Source: Myxococcales bacterium
GTDB taxonomy: Bacteria; Myxococcota_A; Polyangia; Polyangiales; Polyangiaceae
Assembly (NCBI GenBank): GCA_025359105.1
Contig: JANYHK010000091.1
Location: 1-46,023 of the forward strand
DNA length: 46,023 nucleotides
Reading direction: 5' to 3'
Shown here: positions 1-7,214 of the stretch, one piece after another
Numbering within the stretch: position 1 is the first letter of the stretch
Layout: each line of letters starts with the position of its first letter
The notes under the pieces: model-generated
Told to the model about the DNA's origin: nothing
The model's input: only the letters and a program-made list of their open reading frames with translations
The model's database searches: none
Program-made: the position numbers and the translations under genes

Positions 1-76
<76 letters not shown>

Positions 77-149
77 GCGCGCGCAGCGCGCTCGCCCCCA
101 GGCGATGCGGGGGAGGCTCCAGCGCGGAGCGCTGGAGGGGACCGCCAGG

Positions 150-204
150 TCCCCACACAAAAACAAAGGAAGTTCCCTTGAGTGCCCTCAGCACTCAAGG
201 GAAC
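150..204 (-). terminator. Intrinsic terminator of the mnmA-lipoprotein unit
   Basis: A perfect 14-bp inverted repeat pairs 172-185 with 191-204 around a 5-base loop. On the minus strand it is followed by a T-rich run (TTCCTTTGTTTTTG). The stop codon of the lipoprotein gene (197-195) lies inside the hairpin, so the last codons form part of the stem. Confidence 0.88.
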
Positions 205-1091
205 GGCTGCGCTGGCCGTCCCCGCTGGAAGTAGAACTTGAAGCTCCCGGTGAGGTGACCGCGGCACCGGGGAGGGGGGCCAAGGCTGCCAGGGCAAATG
301 TCCCGCGGATCGGCGAGGTAGACGTCGAACGTCCCCTCGTTCAGGCGTTTGGCGGCGATGTCCTCGTCCGGGTCGCCGTCGAAGAGGCTGGTAAAGGTGA
401 CCGTGCTGCTCCGGATGGTCGGCGCCGGAGCGCTCGCGCTGGCGCCCGCGTCTGCCGCGGCGCCCGCCTCGGGGACGGTCGCGTCGGGGCTCGCCGCATC
501 CGCCGCCCCGCCGTCCACCGTCGCAGGTTGGAGCGCCTGGCAAGCCCGCGGCTCGGTGCCCCCAGCGACGGCGTCGCACGAGCCGTCGGCGTTCACGCTG
601 ACGCGGTCGAGCGCGTAGAGGGCGACGTTCTGTGTGTGGCAGGAGCGCGCGAGGTAGAGCGTGAGGTGCACCCCGGCGGGGGATGCGACGGCGGGGACAG
701 GAACGCCGGGCGGCGTAACCCCTGGCGGCAGCGAGACGGCGAGCGGCACACCGTAGAGGCTCGGTCGGCTCCCATCGCCGCGGATCTGCGGTACGTCGTC
801 GATCAAGATCGAGATGCCGTCGCTGAAGCTCTCGTAGTCGCCGCCGCTCTGGATGCGCAGCTGCAGCGTCTTCTTGTACGGGACGCCGGCGAAGAAATCG
901 GGCTTGAGCTCGAACTTGCCCGACCAGCACTCCGGCACGTTCAACGTCCCGGTGACGTCGCCCTGGCCGTCGGACAGGGAGCAGCCGGGTGCGAGCGCCG
1001 CGACGAACGCCGCTGCGGAGACCGCCCCCGCGCACGCGCGCGAGCGGAACGGACGCGCGTTGGACTGGAGAGTCGCGTGACCGAGCCTCAC
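195..1091 (-). CDS. Predicted lipoprotein, coupled to mnmA
   Basis: Protein of 298 residues and unknown function. A basic N-terminus and a hydrophobic Ala-rich segment lead to a lipobox-like LAPGC with Cys at about residue 37, so export and lipidation are likely. A globular part of about 150 residues follows (Cys, Trp and Phe containing). An Ala/Asp/Pro-rich stretch lies near residues 205-245, and the C-terminus is about 50 residues rich in Asp and Gly. The GTG start at 1091 overlaps the mnmA stop (GTGA), which is why this start was chosen over the longer open frame. The overlap implies translational coupling to mnmA, although no link in function is evident. No known domain was recognised. 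Confidence 0.72.
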   Translation of the reverse strand: MRLGHATLQSNARPFRSRACAGAVSAAAFVAALAPGCSLSDGQGDVTGTLNVPECWSGKFELKPDFFAGVPYKKTLQLRIQSGGDYESFSDGISILIDDVPQIRGDGSRPSLYGVPLAVSLPPGVTPPGVPVPAVASPAGVHLTLYLARSCHTQNVALYALDRVSVNADGSCDAVAGGTEPRACQALQPATVDGGAADAASPDATVPEAGAAADAGASASAPAPTIRSSTVTFTSLFDGDPDEDIAAKRLNEGTFDVYLADPRDICPGSLGPPPRCRGHLTGSFKFYFQRGRPAQPFP

Positions 1092-2224
1092 GGTGCCGAG
1101 GGTACCACCACCGCACCGTCGGCGCGCGCGATCCCCCGTGCGATGCGCCCGCCGCCGAGGACGCGGTCGCCGTCGTACAGGACCGCGATCTGCCCCTCGG
1201 TCACCGCGCGCGCCGGCGCATCGAAGCGGACGCTCGCCCGCCTCTCGCCGGCGGCCGCGACCACGTGGCCGAGCACGCCCTCGTGGCGGTAGCGGATGCG
1301 CACGCGCGCGCGCAAAGGCAGCGCGACGTCGCGAGCGAGGACGAGGTCGTCGAGCTCGGCGCCCCCGGCGAGCAGCCGATCCTCGGGCCCGAGGTGCACG
1401 TCGCCCGACGTCGCGTCGATGCGCGTGACGAACGCGGGGGTGCCGAGCGCCACCCCCAGGCCTTTGCGCTGCCCCACCGTGAAGCGGTGCACGCCCTCGT
1501 GGTCGCCGACGACGCGGCCGAGGTCGTCCACGATGGCGCCGGGGCGAATGCGCGCCTGATCGGCCCGCTTCTGCACGAAGTCCACGTACGCGCCCTTGCC
1601 GGCGCCGACGAAGCAGAGCTCCTGGCTCTCGCCCTTCGTCGCCCCCGGCAGCGCGCGTGTCACCGCTTCGGCGCGGACCTCGGCCTTCGTGCTCTCGCCG
1701 AGCGGGAAGACGAGCCGCGCGAGCTGCTCCGGCGGCGTCGCGTAGAGGAAGTAGCTCTGGTCCTTCGAACCGTCGCGGCCACGCGCCAGCCACGGCGTGC
1801 CGGCATCGTCGCGCTCGATACGCGCGTAGTGGCCGGTGGCGACGAAGCTCGCCCCCAGGCGATCGGCGATCTTGAAGAGCTCACCGAGCTTCACCCCACG
1901 GTTGCAGGCCGTGCACGGGCTCGGCGTCTGGCCGGCCAGGTACGCGTCGACGAAGGGCGCCACGACGGTCTGCTCGAACAGCTCGCGGCGATCGAAGGTG
2001 TAGTGCGCGAAGCCGAGGAGATCGGCCGTGCGTCGCGCGTCGTATTGGTCCTCCGGCGCGCAGCACCGCCCGTGTCCCCCCGGCGCACCCTCGTCGGGGT
2101 AATCCCACAGATGCAGCGTGACCCCGACGACCTCATGCCCCTCGGTATGCAGCCGCGCCGCCGCCACCGCGGAGTCCACCCCCCCGCTCATGGCAACGAT
2201 CACCCGCGACGTCTTCACCCGCAT
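1088..2224 (-). CDS. mnmA: tRNA 2-thiouridine(34) synthase MnmA
   Basis: MnmA adenylates U34 of the Glu, Gln and Lys tRNAs in the cytoplasm and transfers sulfur to give 2-thiouridine. The 378-residue protein has the PP-loop SGGVDS (residues 13-18). A first Cys pair lies in PSPCTACN, with Cys107 in the position of the catalytic cysteine. The second catalytic cysteine is Cys204 in ELCFVG. A GHYAR segment and a C-terminal beta-barrel region follow. Length is normal. An in-frame GTG at 2260 would add 12 residues, but it lies in the terminator of the upstream gene, so the ATG at 2224 is preferred. The 3' end overlaps the next lipoprotein gene by four bases. Confidence 0.95.
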   Translation of the reverse strand: MRVKTSRVIVAMSGGVDSAVAAARLHTEGHEVVGVTLHLWDYPDEGAPGGHGRCCAPEDQYDARRTADLLGFAHYTFDRRELFEQTVVAPFVDAYLAGQTPSPCTACNRGVKLGELFKIADRLGASFVATGHYARIERDDAGTPWLARGRDGSKDQSYFLYATPPEQLARLVFPLGESTKAEVRAEAVTRALPGATKGESQELCFVGAGKGAYVDFVQKRADQARIRPGAIVDDLGRVVGDHEGVHRFTVGQRKGLGVALGTPAFVTRIDATSGDVHLGPEDRLLAGGAELDDLVLARDVALPLRARVRIRYRHEGVLGHVVAAAGERRASVRFDAPARAVTEGQIAVLYDGDRVLGGGRIARGIARADGAVVVPSAP

Positions 2225-2230
2225 CTCATA

Positions 2231-2273
2231 CCCCAAAAACGAAACAGAGCCCGTGATCACCGATCACGAGCTC
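2231..2273 (-). terminator. Intrinsic terminator after the HE-motif lipoprotein gene
   Basis: The minus-strand hairpin is GAGC-T-CGTGATC, loop GGT, GATCACG-G-GCTC (plus 2247-2273). It is followed by TGTTTCGTTTTT (plus 2246-2235). It sits about 35 bases after the stop codon at 2309 and only 7 bases before the mnmA ATG. mnmA must therefore be transcribed from a promoter overlapping this element or by read-through. Confidence 0.85.
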
Positions 2274-2308
2274 CGTTCCGCTCTCACCGGTAGGTGACAG
2301 CGCTGACG

Positions 2309-3676
2309 TTAGTTTCGCGAGACCGTATACGCTTGCGTCGACTTCGAAGGCGACGAAACGATCACGAGATACGTGCCGCCGCCGTTCGCGCGGTGCTTCA
2401 CTTCGGTGGGCGTGGTGTTGGACACGCGCGACCAGTTTCCGGTGCGGGACGACTGCTTGTAGACCTTGAGCGTCGCGTCGCCTTCGGGGGCGAGCACGAT
2501 GTCGTAGTTCTGCGTGCCGTTCAGCTGGAAGAAGGACTCGTCCTTGTCGCCCGCCGGGTCGAGCGCGCCGCAGAGCGACGTCGCGAGGTAGTCGGCCACG
2601 TAGGGGCTGTCGTTCGGCTCGATCTCGCTGTCACCGGTGCAGCCGCCGCCGCCGGAGGACGAACCGCCGGAGCTGCTGCCGCCGGAGGACGAACCGCCGG
2701 AGGACGAGCCGCCAGAGCTGCTGCCGCCCGAGGACGAGCCGCCGCCGCCGGGATCGGTCGCGATGCAGGCGCCGTTCTTGTTCGACCACTGCTTCTGCAC
2801 GACGAAGCCGTTGATCGTCGCCGAGGTGCCGTTGCAGATGTCGCCAATCTCGCCCTGGTTGTCGTTGTACCAGGAGAGGACGTTGATGCCGACGGCCGGA
2901 TCGGTCGTCGCCTCGATCCACTCGTGCGACGAGACCTCAGTGAGGTTGTCGAACACGGTGGCGTTGGCGCCGCAGCCATTCGCGCAGCCGCCGGTCGAGA
3001 GGTCGGGCTGGACGGCGTACATGACGTTCTGGCCGTTCGAGCGCGTGTACGTGTAGTGGTACGCGCAGAACTGGACGCACGACGTCGCCTGTCCGTCGAG
3101 GTCGATGGAGAGCCCCGGCGGGAAGTACATCATGTAGAGCGAGTCGTTGTCGGGCGCGGGCGCCGCACCGGTCGAGATGAGGCGCTCGAGCTCCTGCGCG
3201 ATCTGCGTGTTGGTGACCGTGCCGGTCTGCTTCGCGTTCGGCGACGTGTCGACGACCTTGCTGCCGAAGTTGGCGCGGCCGATCGTCATCCCGTTGGTCG
3301 AGTATTCGCCGAGCCAGTCCATGTACGCGCTCTGGCCGACGCTCTGGATGAACTGGCCGAGGCGATCCTGGTCGGCGATGCTGCTGCCCCAGAACACCGT
3401 GTGGATCTTGCCGTTCTGGATGAGCGGGCCGCCGCGGTAGGTGAGGTCGCTGGCGCTCGCCGTCGGACGGGGGCGGGCCTTGCGGACCTCGTTCGGGCGG
3501 CGAACGGGCATGTAGTTCGTGTTGATGACGTCGGTGGTCGACAGCGCTTCGGCGGTCACACCCCGGTCCGAGCTGGAGCCGGTGTCTTCCTTCGTGCCGC
3601 TGGAGCAGCCAACGAAGCTGAGGATTCCCGACGCGGCGAGGACGGACACGAGTGCGAGACGGTTGGCAACGCGCAT
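2309..3676 (-). CDS. Lipoprotein with HE-x-x-E-A motif, Gly/Ser linker and PPC domain
   Basis: The 455-residue protein starts with a lipoprotein signal (lipobox SFVGC, Cys24). Residues about 75-300 resemble phosphate-induced/EXORDIUM-like secreted proteins: a YRGGPLI start, then SHEWIEATTDP near residue 250, then a GEIGDIC segment. The HE-x-x-E-A-x-TDP pattern looks like a metal-binding helix, but protease activity is not shown. Residues about 309-343 are GGSSS repeats. The last 110 residues (EIEPNDSP start) match a bacterial pre-peptidase C-terminal (PPC) domain. RBS-like AGGGAGAG lies 9 bases before the ATG. It is probably a surface or secreted protein; the substrate is unknown. Confidence 0.8.
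   Translation of the reverse strand: MRVANRLALVSVLAASGILSFVGCSSGTKEDTGSSSDRGVTAEALSTTDVINTNYMPVRRPNEVRKARPRPTASASDLTYRGGPLIQNGKIHTVFWGSSIADQDRLGQFIQSVGQSAYMDWLGEYSTNGMTIGRANFGSKVVDTSPNAKQTGTVTNTQIAQELERLISTGAAPAPDNDSLYMMYFPPGLSIDLDGQATSCVQFCAYHYTYTRSNGQNVMYAVQPDLSTGGCANGCGANATVFDNLTEVSSHEWIEATTDPAVGINVLSWYNDNQGEIGDICNGTSATINGFVVQKQWSNKNGACIATDPGGGGSSSGGSSSGGSSSGGSSSGGSSSGGSSSGGGGCTGDSEIEPNDSPYVADYLATSLCGALDPAGDKDESFFQLNGTQNYDIVLAPEGDATLKVYKQSSRTGNWSRVSNTTPTEVKHRANGGGTYLVIVSSPSKSTQAYTVSRN
2645..2750 (-). repeat. In-frame tandem repeat encoding a (GGSSS)n linker
   Basis: Near-identical 15-base units encode Gly-Gly-Ser-Ser-Ser, read on the minus strand. They form a flexible linker between the HE-motif domain and the PPC domain of the lipoprotein at 2309-3676. 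Copy number could vary by slippage without a frameshift. Confidence 0.8.
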
Positions 3677-4023
3677 GATCGGAGCTCTCCCTCTTCACCG
3701 AGCGGGCAGATCACGACGCCGACGCGCCTGCGACCGTCCCCCACGGCTGACATTTCTGCGCCGCTCGGCTTCGGGTGCACCGCACACTCCCGGGGTCCGC
3801 CTTGCGACGGGGTTGCGTTTAGTTGGTTCCAAGGTGGGAGCAAACCGCAAACGGTGGGGAAATTCATTTAGGTGTGCAACCTGTCGCCATTTTCGCCGCC
3901 ATGTATGGAATCTTCCGCAAGGGCTGAAAAAACCGGCGCCACGCACCCACCAAAGGCGCGAAACGACTACCATGTAGGTGTCGCGCGCCATCGCGGATTG
4001 CCCTAAAAAACAGCTGGCGCGGG
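3677..4023. other. Intergenic region, less GC-rich, with presumed promoter for the 3676 gene
   Basis: About 350 bases without a convincing gene. Open frames here have no domain and no RBS. The stretch 3820-3960 is visibly less GC-rich than its surroundings, as expected for a promoter of the minus-strand lipoprotein gene. No convincing -35/-10 pair could be fixed. Downstream of the stop at 4024 the minus strand has CAGCTG followed by six T, a weak possible terminator for the sctI-like gene. Confidence 0.4.
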
Positions 4024-4356
4024 CTACGACTGGCCCTGAACGACCGTCTTCACGCCGCTGGACGCACGATCCACCAGCTTCGCTGCAAGATCGACCGACT
4101 CGCTGTAGCGATAGACGCCGGCCTGAAGGGCGAGGAGCTCGGGGGCGCCCATGGCTCCGCCGGCCTGGATCGCGCGACGGACCGTCGATTCGCCGCGCTC
4201 GACCTCCCGGCCGATGCCGCGGAGGAGACGCTGAAACGGGCTCGGCTCCCCGTCCGGCGCAGCGACGGCGCCGCCCGCGGACGCTGTTGCGCTTGCACCG
4301 CCCTCGGGCGCGGAGGGCACGGCGAGGCGGGCTTCACGGGAAATGGCGATCGGCAT
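4024..4356 (-). CDS. Type III secretion inner-rod-like protein (SctI/YscI/HrpB family)
   Basis: A 110-residue protein. Residues 1-70 are Ala/Gly/Pro-rich and variable. The last 37 residues carry the family-like pattern LLALQAGVYRYS, then VDLAAKLVDRA, then VKTVVQGQ at the C-terminus. This matches the helical C-terminus of SctI, which forms the inner rod or needle adaptor of injectisomes. GGGAAGG lies just before the ATG. It is 72 bases downstream of a sigma-28-type factor gene on the same strand, likely co-transcribed. No other secretion-system gene lies in the window. It could be a distant flagellar or secretion rod homologue rather than a true SctI. Confidence 0.65.
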   Translation of the reverse strand: MPIAISREARLAVPSAPEGGASATASAGGAVAAPDGEPSPFQRLLRGIGREVERGESTVRRAIQAGGAMGAPELLALQAGVYRYSESVDLAAKLVDRASSGVKTVVQGQS

Positions 4357-4428
4357 GCCTTCCCATCGGCGCGAGCCCGCGGAAGTTGCGCGAATCTCCG
4401 CAGGCGCCGCGCTAGCCTGGTTTCGCCC

Positions 4429-5127
4429 TCAGCGCCTCTTCTTGAGCTCGCGCGCGAGCGCGTCGATGGCGCGGGCGTGGAGGCGGCTCGCCCACGACTT
4501 GGAGAGGCCGATCTCGCGGGCGGCCTCCTCGAACGTCGCGCCTTCGAAGTAGTGACGGCGGAGGAGCGTGCGCTCTTCGGTCGGGCGCGCGTCGACGAGC
4601 TCGCCGAGGACGCGCGCCATCTCTGCGCGCGCCACGGCCTCCTCGGGGGTCGGCTCGCGATCCACGATCGCGTTGAGGTCGCCGCCGCGCGCGTCGCCGA
4701 CGACGCCCATCGCCATCGCCGTCGCGATGCCGGCGAGGTAAGTGCCGAGGCGGCGGTCCGCGTCCTCGGCCGACGTCGGTGGCGACGCGGACTGCTCTTC
4801 GAGGAGCGCGCCTTGCATCGTGTCGCCCGCCTCGATCGCCGCGAGTCGCCTGTGGACGTGACGCGGGAGGTCGCCCTGCGCACGGAGCCCGTCGAGGATC
4901 GCGCCGCGGATGCGGAGGTTGGCCCAGCGACGGAAAGGTACGCCGCGCTCGGCCTCGAACGATCTCGCGGCGTGGATGAGCCCCTCGTGGCCGTACGAGG
5001 CCACTTCGTCCTTGCTGAGCGCGTGCCCGAGACGCCGGCAGAACTGGCGCGCGTTGAGATCGACGAGATCGAGCCCTTCTTGAATTCGCGCGGCGACCTC
5101 GGGCGGATCCTTCTCGGGCGCAGTCAC
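4429..5127 (-). CDS. RNA polymerase sigma factor, FliA/WhiG (sigma-28) type
   Basis: The 232-residue protein has a sigma-70 region 2 at about residues 25-90. It includes YGHEGLIHAA, a RWANLRIRGAILDGLR helix and a PRHVHRR turn. A linker follows, and region 4 lies at about 180-230 (TFEEAAREIGLSKSWASRLH helix-turn-helix). RIRGAxxDxLR is the hallmark of the FliA/WhiG/SigB-type alternative sigma factors. Such factors normally drive flagellar, sporulation or stress genes. The SctI-like gene follows on the same strand, so this factor may control a secretion or motility locus located elsewhere. The start is a GTG at 5127 with a weak RBS; no better start is available. Confidence 0.85.
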   Translation of the reverse strand: MTAPEKDPPEVAARIQEGLDLVDLNARQFCRRLGHALSKDEVASYGHEGLIHAARSFEAERGVPFRRWANLRIRGAILDGLRAQGDLPRHVHRRLAAIEAGDTMQGALLEEQSASPPTSAEDADRRLGTYLAGIATAMAMGVVGDARGGDLNAIVDREPTPEEAVARAEMARVLGELVDARPTEERTLLRRHYFEGATFEEAAREIGLSKSWASRLHARAIDALARELKKRR

Positions 5128-5265
5128 GCGTTCACCACCATCGGCACATCACCAGCCGGAATCGGAGCGTTCGTCGCGCTCAGTGTCAAGGGTCGCGTCA
5201 AGCGTGTCAGGATGCGCCCGGGACTCTTTACTCCTGCGCGCGGATTGGTAGCGTGCGCGGCCTCG

Positions 5266-5988
5266 ATGGGAACGCCGCGCGATCGACAAGACGACCCGAG
5301 CGGCGATTCGCCGCGCGAGGCGTCCAGCGAGGGCGATGGGGGACCCGAGGTGAAGAGCATGTTCGTGGAAGAGGCGAAGAGCGGGCAGGTCGACGCGCGC
5401 GCGCACGCGGCGTGGCGCTCGTGGCTCGGCGCGCTCGCGAGCGATCCGAAGGCGGCGATGGCCGCCGCGCTCGCGTACGAGTCGCTCCCGGCGCAGGGCC
5501 GCGACGCATGGCTCACTGCGCTCGATACCGACGCGCCCGACGTGCGCGTGCCGCGCGTGGCGCTCTACGCGCCGCTCCTCGCGGTCGAAGGGGACCTGGG
5601 GCGCCGCGAGCGCATCGAGACCGCGCTGACACTCGCCGGTCCGCACGACGCGAGCGCGCGCCACGCGCTGCGAGGGACGACGAAGAACGGCGACAAGCTC
5701 TGCGTCATCGTGAGCCCCCTCTACCTCGACTTCGTCGAGCTGCTCGTTTGCCGGTACGGCGATCAGGGCGTCGTCAGCGCGCGGCACGAGCCGCTCAGCC
5801 ACCTCCGCGACGAGGACGCGATCCCCGAGGCCGACGGCGCCGAGCTCGAGCTGACGCCGGTGCCGATGGTGGTGGAGGAGCTCGCCCACGCGGTCGTCGC
5901 CCATCGCCGCGCCGGCAAGGCCGCGCCCGAGGCGCTCCAGCGCTTCAGCCACCTGTTCGCGCCGGAGCTCGGGAGCCGAGAGGAGTGA
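5266..5988 (+). CDS. Conserved-looking protein of unknown function
   Basis: If the ATG at 5266 is used the product is 240 residues. Starts at 5350 (GTG) or 5359 (ATG, preceded by GAGG at good spacing) would remove a charged, low-complexity N-terminus and are equally possible. The body is predicted alpha/beta, with Ala-rich helices, then a segment with NGDKLCVIVSPLYLDFVELL and a C-terminal helix region. No signal peptide or known domain is visible. The stop overlaps the start of the next gene (GTGA at 5985-5988), so the two are translated together. It is divergent from the sigma factor gene. Confidence 0.65.
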   Translation: MGTPRDRQDDPSGDSPREASSEGDGGPEVKSMFVEEAKSGQVDARAHAAWRSWLGALASDPKAAMAAALAYESLPAQGRDAWLTALDTDAPDVRVPRVALYAPLLAVEGDLGRRERIETALTLAGPHDASARHALRGTTKNGDKLCVIVSPLYLDFVELLVCRYGDQGVVSARHEPLSHLRDEDAIPEADGAELELTPVPMVVEELAHAVVAHRRAGKAAPEALQRFSHLFAPELGSREE

Positions 5989-6656
5989 GCCTGGACCGCC
6001 CCGATCTCGTCAATCGCTGTGGCACCTGCGCGCGCTTCGTCCGCGTGACTGAGACGACCGACGAGAACGGCGAGGTCAAGCGCCGGGGTGACTGCCTGCT
6101 CGGCGTTTGGCCGTCCCCCATCTTCGAGACGAACACCTGCTCGCAGTACGTGCAGAAGGGCACGTTCGGCAGCACGTTGAAGCGGCCACCGCCCACGCGG
6201 CGGCGGCGCTCGCCAGGGACGACGACGACGACCACCACGAGCCCCGGCGGCGCGCCGATCCCGCGCGAGCCGACCGAGATTCGCCTGCCGGAGGATTTAC
6301 TGGAAATGGACGCCGAAGAGTTTCGTCAGGTCTTGACCGAGGTGATTCGCGACGAGCTCGGCGTGTCCGACGTCGAGCTGGGTGGACGCTGGAGCGGCGG
6401 CGAGGTCATCCTCAAACCAGGCAAGGAAGGGACGGCGGAGAAGCGCATCCCCATCGACGGCCTCTTCCACAAGATCGTGATGATCCGCGACAAGCTGCGC
6501 GTCCTCGAGGCGAAGGTGAACAGCAGCAAGCTCACCGACGAAGAGAAGGTGCAGCTGCAGCAGTACGTCACCCAGTGCTATGGCTCGCTGACGACGTTCA
6601 ATGTGCTCTTCGCGAACAAGAACGACGCGTTCTCCGGTCAAAAGGGCGACGAGTAG
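5985..6656 (+). CDS. Unknown protein with four-Cys N-terminal knuckle
   Basis: A 223-residue protein. Cys12 and Cys15 (CGTC) with Cys37 and Cys52 could form a zinc or iron-sulfur site. A disordered Pro/Arg/Thr segment (about 65-90) includes a run of seven Thr. The C-terminal part is helical: an acidic helix, a GGEVILKPG strand pair, then IVMIRDKLRVLEAKV and a final helix pair. The GTG start at 5985 overlaps the previous stop in a GTGA, with GAGAGG immediately before it. No family was recognised. Coupling with the upstream gene suggests a shared complex. No membrane or signal sequence. Confidence 0.65.
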   Translation: MSLDRPDLVNRCGTCARFVRVTETTDENGEVKRRGDCLLGVWPSPIFETNTCSQYVQKGTFGSTLKRPPPTRRRRSPGTTTTTTTSPGGAPIPREPTEIRLPEDLLEMDAEEFRQVLTEVIRDELGVSDVELGGRWSGGEVILKPGKEGTAEKRIPIDGLFHKIVMIRDKLRVLEAKVNSSKLTDEEKVQLQQYVTQCYGSLTTFNVLFANKNDAFSGQKGDE

Positions 6657-7188
6657 CGGGGCCGCCGCGTCGGCCGCGCCCGTCGCGCTGGTTCTCGGGC
6701 TCTTGTCCGCGTGCGGCAGTAAGCCGCCGCCGGAGCCGGTGGGCGTGTCGCACCTGGATACGCCGGAGCCCGCCACCGGCGCGGCCGTGAGCTACGTCTA
6801 CGACTCGCTCGACGCCCGCCCGGTTTCGTCGACCCAGATGCGCGGGAAGGTGACCGTCCTCGCGTTCGTGGCGACGTACGATCTGGGCAGCCAGGCGCAG
6901 GTGAACTACCTCGTCGCGATGGCGAAGCACGACGGGGCCACCGTCAACTACGTGCTCGTGGCGCTCGAGAAGCGCTCGGAGCGCGAGCTCGTCGAGGTCT
7001 ACAAGACCAACCTCAACGTGACGTTCCCCGTCGCGCTCGCCGACGCCGAGACGATCGGGGGCAGCGGCCCCTTCGGCGACGTGCACCGGATCCCGGCGCT
7101 CGTCGTCCTCGATCGCCAGGGGCAGATGGTCTGGAAGAAGATCGGCCTGGCGAAACCCGAGGAGATCCGCGCGGCGATGCGACGGTGA
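6601..7188 (+). CDS. TlpA-like thioredoxin-fold lipoprotein lacking CxxC
   Basis: A 195-residue protein. An Arg-rich N-terminus and hydrophobic segment end in a good lipobox, LLSAC (Cys38), so it is an exported lipoprotein. Residues about 60-195 follow the TlpA/AhpC pattern: MRGKVTVLAFVATYD where the active site should be, then a central region, then the cis-Pro segment HRIPALVVLDRQGQMVWKKIG. Where TlpA has WCGPC, this protein reads YDLGSQ, so both redox cysteines are gone. It is probably not an oxidoreductase. The only in-frame ATG (6601) makes the gene overlap the previous one by 56 bases. Confidence 0.78.
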   Translation: MCSSRTRTTRSPVKRATSSGAAASAAPVALVLGLLSACGSKPPPEPVGVSHLDTPEPATGAAVSYVYDSLDARPVSSTQMRGKVTVLAFVATYDLGSQAQVNYLVAMAKHDGATVNYVLVALEKRSERELVEVYKTNLNVTFPVALADAETIGGSGPFGDVHRIPALVVLDRQGQMVWKKIGLAKPEEIRAAMRR

Positions 7189-7214
7189 GGGGAAGGGTGT
7201 AGCCTGAAGGGATC

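Noticed and set aside
2225-2260. An earlier GTG start for mnmA at 2260
   Set aside because: The added codons lie inside the intrinsic terminator of the upstream gene, and MnmA proteins normally begin just before the PP-loop strand.
4024-4356. A full type III secretion gene cluster
   Set aside because: Only the inner-rod-like protein is present; neighbours are a lipoprotein and a sigma factor.
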